From contig JAEZBP010000064.1 of assembly GCA_023427125.1 (NCBI GenBank), forward strand, positions 1 through 9,300: a stretch of 9,300 nucleotides of DNA. The letters are read 5' to 3'. Of this stretch, positions 1-5,412 are shown piece by piece. Source of the DNA: Pseudomonadota bacterium. Lineage in GTDB: Bacteria; Myxococcota_A; Polyangia; Polyangiales; Sandaracinaceae. Each line of letters begins with the position of its first letter. Position 1 is the first letter of the stretch. A model generated the notes under the pieces. The model was given only the letters and a program-made list of their open reading frames with translations. It was not told the origin of the DNA and searched no databases. The translations under genes and the position numbers were made by a program.

Positions 1-437
1 CGTTCAGCCCGCCCGCCGCGCCCTCCCCGATCGCGCCCGGGATCGACGAGGCCGACATGCGCCCGACGATCGCCGACGCGGGCCCGCTCGTGCCGGAGGA
101 CGAGCTGCCCGACTACCTGCGCGACGATCCCGGCGGCACCGAGGTGCTCGCCGTGTACGACGAGCGCGAGGAGGAGACCTCCGTCGCGGTGCCGAAGACC
201 GTCGTCATGCGCGACCCGCGCGCTCCCTCACTCGAGGCCGCGTCCGCGGCGTCGTGGGCTCTCCAGGCCGCAAAGCCTCAGCCGGTCATTCAGCCGCAGC
301 CCTCGCTGCCACCGGCTCCGCTCGCCCCGCCGCCGCGAGAGGGCCTACCCGACTGGGCCATCTGGGCCGCGGTCGGCACCGGCGCGCTCGCCCTCTTCGG
401 CACGACGGTCATCCTCGTCATCCTGATCGTGAGCTGA
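1..437 (+). CDS. 3' end of a Pro-rich protein with a C-terminal membrane anchor (5' truncated)
   Basis: The frame is open from the left edge (first whole codon at 3) to the TGA at 435-437. The 18 codons before the ATG at 57 all end in G or C and encode Pro/Ala-rich sequence like what follows, so the gene probably begins upstream. An ATG start at 57 is possible, since GAGG lies 5 nt before it. Counting from that Met, residues 1-60 are acidic and probably disordered, with T28-E-V-L and T48-V-V-M motifs. Residues about 72-95 are a Pro/Gln-rich linker. Residues about 100-126 form one hydrophobic helix (WAIWAAVGTGALALF, then a Val/Ile/Leu run) that ends the protein, as in a tail-anchored or C-terminally anchored inner-membrane protein. 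No catalytic domain is visible. It converges on the T6SS operon. I do not recognise the family; the N-terminal part needed to name it is outside the window. Confidence 0.72.
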   Translation, partial: FSPPAAPSPIAPGIDEADMRPTIADAGPLVPEDELPDYLRDDPGGTEVLAVYDEREEETSVAVPKTVVMRDPRAPSLEAASAASWALQAAKPQPVIQPQPSLPPAPLAPPPREGLPDWAIWAAVGTGALALFGTTVILVILIVS

Positions 438-526
438 GGCGGCCAGATCAGATCAGACAGCGTTCCCCCTCGGCTGGACACCGGGGACGGGTTGCGCAAC
501 TGGACGGGTAGATCGCGTAGCTCAGC

Positions 527-547
527 CGCGCGCTCGCGAAGCGCGCG
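527..547. terminator. GC-rich hairpin between convergent genes, possible terminator
   Basis: An 8-bp inverted repeat (CGCGCGCT, 5-nt loop, AGCGCGCG) lies in the 149-nt gap between the + strand gene ending at 437 and the - strand operon ending at 587. Its position suits a bidirectional transcription barrier. Neither strand shows a following T tract, so it is not a classical intrinsic terminator. In sequence this GC-rich such hairpins also arise by chance. Confidence 0.3.
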
Positions 548-586
548 CAAGCAAACGCAGCGCGAACGACCTCGAGCGCCGCGCGC

Positions 587-982
587 TCAAGGCGCGAGGA
601 TGATCACCTTGGGCTGGCTCGGCACGATGCGCGCGCCCGGGCAATTCGTGCCGTTCTGCAGGGCCATGCTCGTCATGCGGGTCGCCGGCATGCCGACGAT
701 CAGCGTGGTGAACGACCCCGTGAGGTGGCGCGAGGGGCCCATGACCGTGCCCGACGCGACCCCGGTCGACACGCCGACGTTGTCGCCGTTCGTCAGGGGC
801 GTCGTCGTCGCCATGTTGTGCGCCGGCGCGCACATGAAGAGCACCTTGGGCTGCGAGGGCACCGCAGTCGGACCCATCGCGATGTTCGGATAAGGGACCG
901 GGACCGGACCGGCGGGGCTCGGCGTGAGGCACACGTCCGGAAAGCCCGTGTCCATCCCCATCATCTGCGTGTTGGCGAACAT
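587..982 (-). CDS. DUF4150 PAAR-like protein, T6SS spike tip
   Basis: 131 aa, matching the DUF4150 (Tox-PAAR-like) family. It starts MFANTQMMGMDTGFPDVCLT, then has a Pro-rich stretch (residues 21-34), CAPAHN (51-56), the LTNGDNVG segment (63-70), the GVASGTVMGPSRHLTG signature (about 74-89), MPATRMTSM (98-106) and a terminal VPSQPKV (120-126). In this family the domain is expected to fold into a PAAR-like cone capping the VgrG beta-helix; cargo toxins may be fused behind it or bound through adaptors. Here the protein ends right after the domain, so it is a tip without a fused toxin. C18, C51, C114, H55 and H86 are candidate metal or structural residues (inference). The start is well supported: AAGGAG, overlapping the DUF3540 stop codon, lies 7 nt upstream. 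It is the last gene of the operon, 12 nt after DUF3540. Confidence 0.92.
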   Translation of the reverse strand: MFANTQMMGMDTGFPDVCLTPSPAGPVPVPYPNIAMGPTAVPSQPKVLFMCAPAHNMATTTPLTNGDNVGVSTGVASGTVMGPSRHLTGSFTTLIVGMPATRMTSMALQNGTNCPGARIVPSQPKVIILAP

Positions 983-994
983 GCGCGCGCTCCT

Positions 995-1651
995 TCACCC
1001 GAGGTGGATCTGCCGGCCGTCCATCTTCACGAGCTCTTCGGCGGTGGTGATCGCGTTCTTGCCGCGCATGCTCAGGGTGCCGCTCGCGCGCGTGTCGATC
1101 TCCTGCGCGCGCGTGATGTCCATCTCCTCGACGAAGCGATAGGAGCGCTTGGTCTTCTGCGTCCAGCGCTCGGTCACCGAGTCGACGATGCGCAGCGCCG
1201 CCTTGAGCGTGCCGCCGTGGGCCTCGAGGAGCTCGCCGAGGTAGGTGAGGCGCCTCACGACCAGCGCGCCGACCTCGGCCCGAAGCGAGACTTCGCCCGC
1301 CTCGAGGTCGAGCTCGCCCGGGGTGCGGAGCGCCACCCCGTCGTGCGCCGAGACCGTGAAGCGGCCGGCGGGCAGGTGGACGCGCAGATCCCCCGAGCTC
1401 GTCAGCCGCGCGGGCCGCTCGCTCGGGCGCTCGAGCACCGCCAGCACGAAGAGATCGCCGCTCGCCGGCACCGCCACGAGGACCACGTCGTCCCGCTCGG
1501 GCTCGACGAGGCAGCTGAAGGCCCGCCTCGCCGGAAACCGCCCCGACGCGGTCTCGACCTCGAGCCCACCCGCGCTCGAGACGACCACCCCGACCTCCTC
1601 GAAGACCTCGCCTCGGGTGCCGCTCTCCTCGATCCGTCGTGCTGCGTCCAT
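995..1651 (-). CDS. DUF3540 protein of the T6SS spike module
   Basis: 218 aa. The C-terminal third carries what I recognise as the DUF3540 pattern: KRSYRFVEEMDITRAQEID (about 164-182), a Ser/Gly/Lys stretch, then a closing VKMDGRQIHLG. Residues about 20-75 are beta-rich (EVETASGRFPARRAF, DDVVLVAV, LFVLAVLER). Residues about 85-130 alternate short beta strands (LRVHLPAGRFTVSAHDGVAL, LDLEAGEVSLRAEVG), suggesting a beta-solenoid, before a helical segment (about 131-160). The family is known mainly from its company: it recurs beside DUF2169, pentapeptide and DUF4150 genes in T6SS clusters, with no established biochemical role. A spike-associated or adaptor role is inference from context. No signal peptide or membrane segment is seen. 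AGAGGGA precedes the ATG by about 6 nt. A 44-nt gap, the longest in the operon, separates it from the gene upstream. Confidence 0.85.
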   Translation of the reverse strand: MDAARRIEESGTRGEVFEEVGVVVSSAGGLEVETASGRFPARRAFSCLVEPERDDVVLVAVPASGDLFVLAVLERPSERPARLTSSGDLRVHLPAGRFTVSAHDGVALRTPGELDLEAGEVSLRAEVGALVVRRLTYLGELLEAHGGTLKAALRIVDSVTERWTQKTKRSYRFVEEMDITRAQEIDTRASGTLSMRGKNAITTAEELVKMDGRQIHLG

Positions 1652-1695
1652 GTCGATCCCTCTCGTTCGATTGCTGTCGAAAACGCGGAACCGGC

Positions 1696-2748
1696 TCAGT
1701 GCTCCGGCTCGAATTGCTCGGCGCGGGCCAGCACCTCCTCGGTGCCGAGCGCCATCGCGCGGTTGGCGCCGAAGCGCGCGCCGCGATCCTCCACGCAGTG
1801 CAGGCGCGTGCGGAAGAGGCCCGCGCGCTCGAAGCTCGCCGACGAGAGGTCGGCGTGCGACATGTCGGCCTCACCGAGGTCGGCCCCATCGAAGCGCGCC
1901 CCCATGCACCTGGCGCGATGGAAGACGGTCTGCTTCAGGTCGCAGCCGCGCAGATCGGCGCGCTCGAGCTGCGCGTCGACGAAGAGCGCCTGCGTCAGCG
2001 CGGCGTTGGTGAGCGACGCGTCGGTCAAGATCGCGCCGATGAAGAGGGCGTTCGGCGCGCGGGCGTCGTCGAGCTCGGCGCCAGCCATCCGCGCGTTCTG
2101 GAAGTTGCACTGCGTCAGATCGGCGCGCGAGAGCACGGCGCCGGTCAGATCGGCGCCGGTGAGGTTGCAGAGGCGCAGGCGCGAGCCGCTCAGATCGAGG
2201 CCGGCGAGGTTCGACTCGATCAAGAGCACCGTGTCGAAGGTCGTCCCGCTCAGGCGCGCGGTGGTGAGATCCCACTGGTAGAGCACGGTGCCGACCAAGG
2301 GCGTGTCGGAGAGATCGACGCCGCGCGCGGTGGCCGAGATCAGCGCCGCGCGCTCGAGGTTCGCGCCGCGGAGCGAGGCGTGGCTGAGATCGCAGCCGAC
2401 GCTCTGCAGCAGCGAGAGGTCGGCGCCCTCGAGGTCCGCCGCGGTGAAGTCGACCTTGTTGGCCTGCGCGGACGCGAGCCGCGCGCCGGCGAGCCGCGCG
2501 GTGCGGAAGCTCGAGCCGGAGGCCTGCACCATACGGAGATCCGCGCGCTCGAGGTGGGCGTCCTCGAAGTCACAGCCGATCAGGATCGATTCCTTGAAGG
2601 ACGCGCCCGTGAGGTGGGCGCCGCGGAAGGAGACCGCCTCGAAGATGCCGCCGGCGAGCAGGGCGCCGGCGAGCTTCGCGCCGGAGAGGTCGAGCTCGCG
2701 GATCACCTCGCCTCGGTGCACGGCCTCGGCGAGCTCTTCGGCGTTCAT
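1696..2748 (-). CDS. Pentapeptide-repeat protein (stand-alone solenoid) of the T6SS module
   Basis: 350 aa, almost entirely pentapeptide repeats of the A(D/N)LxG type from about residue 18 to 330, for example ELDLSGAKLAGALLAGG, CNLTGADLTGAVLSRADL and LERADLRGCDL. That is roughly 60 repeats, or about 15 turns of a right-handed quadrilateral beta-helix at four repeats per turn. A short helical cap (MNAEELAEAVHRGEVI) leads in and a charged tail (GTEEVLARAEQFEPEH) closes it. The ATG overlaps the TGA of the upstream gene as ATGA (2748-2745), with AGAGGGA just before it, so the two are translationally coupled. The frame stays open upstream to 3345, but that part is antisense-like shadow inside the previous gene. 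Some pentapeptide proteins mimic DNA and bind gyrase, but in T6SS clusters they travel with DUF2169/DUF4150. A structural or adaptor role is the likelier guess. Several Cys residues sit next to repeat Asp/Asn (59, 119, 194, 214, 269). Confidence 0.9.
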   Translation of the reverse strand: MNAEELAEAVHRGEVIRELDLSGAKLAGALLAGGIFEAVSFRGAHLTGASFKESILIGCDFEDAHLERADLRMVQASGSSFRTARLAGARLASAQANKVDFTAADLEGADLSLLQSVGCDLSHASLRGANLERAALISATARGVDLSDTPLVGTVLYQWDLTTARLSGTTFDTVLLIESNLAGLDLSGSRLRLCNLTGADLTGAVLSRADLTQCNFQNARMAGAELDDARAPNALFIGAILTDASLTNAALTQALFVDAQLERADLRGCDLKQTVFHRARCMGARFDGADLGEADMSHADLSSASFERAGLFRTRLHCVEDRGARFGANRAMALGTEEVLARAEQFEPEH

Positions 2749-5405
2749 GCTTCCCTCTTCGGGTGCACGCGCACCCGGGGCTGGTATGCGTCCTCGAGCC
2801 GCGTCTGCCCATCGGAGCGCACCCGCGCGAAGTCCGCGGCGAAGAGGTTCGCGCCGCGCAGGTCGGCGCTCGAGACGTCGGCCTTCTGCAGGATCGCGTT
2901 CATCAGGTTGGCTCCCGCGAGGAACGCCTCCCGCAGATCGGTGCGGATGAAGAGCGCGCCCTTCGCGACCACGCGATGGAGGCGCGCGCCCGAGAGGTCC
3001 GCCTCGCTCAGGTCGGCGCCCGTCAGGTCGGCGCCCGAGAGGTCGCTCTTGCCGAGCTTGGTGCCCCGCAGGTTGGCCGACGCGAGGACGGCGTGGCGGA
3101 GGTCGGCACCCTCGAAGGCGCAGCCCTCGACGAACCGGGCGTTCCTCATGTTCGCGCCGCCGAAGACCGCGCCGCTGCCGGCGCAGCGGATGAACGTCGC
3201 GCCCTCGAGATCGGCCTTGGTGAAGTCCACGCCCTCGAAGTCGGCGTGGATGAAGGTGACGCCCCGCAGCGTCGCGGCGGTGAAGCGTACGCGGCTCAGC
3301 GCGAGGCGCGGGATCGCGTCCGGGTCCTCCTTCGCTGGAGGGCACAGGAGCGCCGCGCCGCTCAGGTCCGCGTGGCTCAGGTCGGCGCCGTCGAGCTGGG
3401 CCTCGACGAGCTGCGCCCCGGCGAGCTTGGCCCCTCGGAGATCGGCGTCGCGCAGATCGGCGCGCCAGAGCACCGCGTCCGTGAGGTCCGCGGGCGCGTC
3501 GGCCGTGCTGGCACGGCCGAGGTTGGCCCCACCGAGGTTCGCGGCGCGCAGGTTCGCCCCGTCGAGCTTCGCGCTCGTCAAGACGGAGTGCGCGAGCACC
3601 GCGCCCTCGAGGTTCGCGCGGCGCAGGCTCGCGCCGTCGAAGCGGACCGACTCGAGGAACGCGCCGCGCAGATCCGCGCCGTCGATGACCATGCCGCGGA
3701 GATCAGCGCCGGTGAGATCGACGCCTGCGAGGCTCTCGCCCGCCGCGAGCCGCGCGCCGACGAGGGTGCGCGCATCCTCGCTGGCCAGCTCGTCGGCGAG
3801 CTCGGCGGGCTTCTGGAGGTGCGCCGTCTGCCTGTACGACTCGCGCAGCCGCGCCTCCGACTCCTTCCACTGCGCGAGCCACTCGGGGCTGGTGGCGTAA
3901 GCGTCGAGCTCGTCCGCCGCGCCTCCTTCGCGTCGCACGTCGCCGGCCAGCCGCGCGAGCTTCTCGCGCTGGCCCTCGGCGGTGAACGCCGGCGGGCCCT
4001 GCTGGGTCCACGTCTGCTCTTCCTCGAGCATCGCGTAGTCGAGGCCCTCGGACTCGAAGAGCGCCTTCAGCTTCTCCTTGCGCTCGGCCGCGAAGGCCTC
4101 GACGGACGCCCGCTTGGTCGCGAGCTCCTCCTCGACGCGGCGGATGTACTCGGGGAGCGCGGTCACGTCGCTCGGCGGCGCGAGCGCGTCGTCGTGGGGA
4201 GTCGGGCCGTGCGCGTCGGGATCGAGGCCGAGCTCGGCCAAGAAGGCGCGGGACTTGGCGACCTGCGCTGCGCCGCCGCGCCGCTGGTTCGCCAGCAAGA
4301 GGCCCTCGGGCTTCATGCGGGCGACCTCCGCCTCGAGGGCGTCGCCCATCCCCTCGTTGCCCGGCGGTACGAGCGGCGTGTCGTCGAGGAGGTGATAGAG
4401 CGCGCGCTTGCGATCGAGCCGTAGCTCGAGCACCTCGCGGTAGTGCTCGATGCTGCGCGGCGCCTCGGCGGCGTCCACGGCGAGCAAGGCGTGCTGGAGG
4501 TCGGCGGCGTCATCCTCCTCGACCGGCTGCGCGCCGTGGAAGACGAGGACGCCGCGCTCGCGGTGCGGAAAGAGCCACACGGTGGTCAGCCGCGTCGGCA
4601 GCTCGACGAACGAGCCGTCTCGCAGCGTGAAGAAGCATCGCGGGATCAAGCTCGGGAGCGAGAGCTCGATGCGGGGCCGGCTCGGATGGAGGTTCTCGAG
4701 GACGATCGCCTCATCGCCACGGAAGGCGTCGGGCTGCTGCTGATCCTCCGGGGCGAGGTTGAACGCCGTCCAGTCGACGTCGCGCGCGAAGCCGGGGAAG
4801 CCACCCTCCAGCCACGCGCGATCGTAGGTGCCCATCTTCCCGAGGCGCTGGGGCCAGCTGAAGTCGTAGGGGCCGTAGCCAGCCGGCTCGGGGCGCGCCC
4901 CCGGCGAGGTCACGAGGCGCCCTGGCCGCTCGACGTTCGGCAGCGGGTGGACCTCGCCTCCCGGGCCGGCGACCGGCTTCACGCCGCGGCCGAGCGGGTT
5001 CATGGCGAACCCTTCACCGCCGAAGGCCCGCTCCCAGCCGAGCGGCATCGTCGTGAAGGGCTCGGGCGCGGTCGGCACGTCGCGATGCCAGCGCCGATCC
5101 CCGATCACGTAGAGCTCCTTCGAGAGCGCCCCGACCTGAACGCGAACCGGGAGCGTAGCCGTCGGCGTCGGAGAGTAGGCGGAGCCGGTGACCAGGAACT
5201 CGGCGCGTGACTTCGGGAGACCGGCGTCGAGCGGCACCGCGCCGAGCTCGTCCTTGACCAGCTTCCACAGATCGATCTCGGGCAAGAGGCGGCGCGGGTT
5301 GTCGAAGGCAAAGTAGAGCAGCAACCCCACGCCGTGATAGAAGCTACGCTGGTGCTCGAAAGAGCGCGCTACGTAGCCGACCTTGAAAGGCTTGATGACC
5401 TTCAT
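2745..5405 (-). CDS. DUF2169 T6SS adaptor fused to a pentapeptide-repeat solenoid
   Basis: 886 aa in three parts. Residues 1 to about 330 are a DUF2169 domain: MKVIKPFKVGYVARSFEHQR at the N-terminus, then MPLGWERAFGGEGFAMNPLGRG (about 120-141), GYGPYDFSWPQRLGKMGTYD (about 176-195) and the WLFPHRERGVLVFHG region (277-291). Residues about 345-550 are charged and mostly helical, with a likely coiled coil at 421-455. Residues about 559-860 are pentapeptide repeats, interrupted at about 684-704 by a Pro/charged loop. A basic tail follows. DUF2169 proteins are known as one class of T6SS adaptor; the Agrobacterium DUF2169 protein Atu3641 is needed to deliver Tde2 on VgrG2. By analogy this one should bring cargo to the VgrG/DUF4150 tip; the cargo itself is not visible. 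It starts 7 nt after the vgrG stop with no clear Shine-Dalgarno, so reinitiation is likely. It overlaps the next gene by 4 nt. Confidence 0.92.
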   Translation of the reverse strand: MKVIKPFKVGYVARSFEHQRSFYHGVGLLLYFAFDNPRRLLPEIDLWKLVKDELGAVPLDAGLPKSRAEFLVTGSAYSPTPTATLPVRVQVGALSKELYVIGDRRWHRDVPTAPEPFTTMPLGWERAFGGEGFAMNPLGRGVKPVAGPGGEVHPLPNVERPGRLVTSPGARPEPAGYGPYDFSWPQRLGKMGTYDRAWLEGGFPGFARDVDWTAFNLAPEDQQQPDAFRGDEAIVLENLHPSRPRIELSLPSLIPRCFFTLRDGSFVELPTRLTTVWLFPHRERGVLVFHGAQPVEEDDAADLQHALLAVDAAEAPRSIEHYREVLELRLDRKRALYHLLDDTPLVPPGNEGMGDALEAEVARMKPEGLLLANQRRGGAAQVAKSRAFLAELGLDPDAHGPTPHDDALAPPSDVTALPEYIRRVEEELATKRASVEAFAAERKEKLKALFESEGLDYAMLEEEQTWTQQGPPAFTAEGQREKLARLAGDVRREGGAADELDAYATSPEWLAQWKESEARLRESYRQTAHLQKPAELADELASEDARTLVGARLAAGESLAGVDLTGADLRGMVIDGADLRGAFLESVRFDGASLRRANLEGAVLAHSVLTSAKLDGANLRAANLGGANLGRASTADAPADLTDAVLWRADLRDADLRGAKLAGAQLVEAQLDGADLSHADLSGAALLCPPAKEDPDAIPRLALSRVRFTAATLRGVTFIHADFEGVDFTKADLEGATFIRCAGSGAVFGGANMRNARFVEGCAFEGADLRHAVLASANLRGTKLGKSDLSGADLTGADLSEADLSGARLHRVVAKGALFIRTDLREAFLAGANLMNAILQKADVSSADLRGANLFAADFARVRSDGQTRLEDAYQPRVRVHPKREA

Positions 5406-5412
5406 ACGAGGA

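Noticed and set aside
515..525. GCGTAGCTCAG, resembling the start and D-arm of a tRNA
   Set aside because: No acceptor partner, anticodon arm or T-arm (GGTTCGA-like) follows in the next 80 bases.
1696..2748. Stand-alone pentapeptide protein as a Qnr-like quinolone-resistance protein
   Set aside because: It sits inside a T6SS spike operon, is translationally coupled to the DUF2169 adaptor and is longer than Qnr proteins. Repeat content alone does not support a gyrase role.
2749..3345. Upstream extension of the stand-alone pentapeptide gene
   Set aside because: The extension is Arg/Pro-rich shadow sequence inside the DUF2169 gene. The ATG at 2748 has a good ribosome site, and the protein after it begins a clean repeat domain.
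1639..3900. A 2.2-kb open frame on the + strand, opposite the pentapeptide-repeat genes (similar long + frames at 725-2281, 2763-4424 and 5869-7971)
   Set aside because: They lie antisense to confidently identified genes, and their products are monotonous Arg/Ala/Glu/Val sequence mirroring the repeat and codon bias of the real strand. High G+C removes stop codons from the opposite frames.
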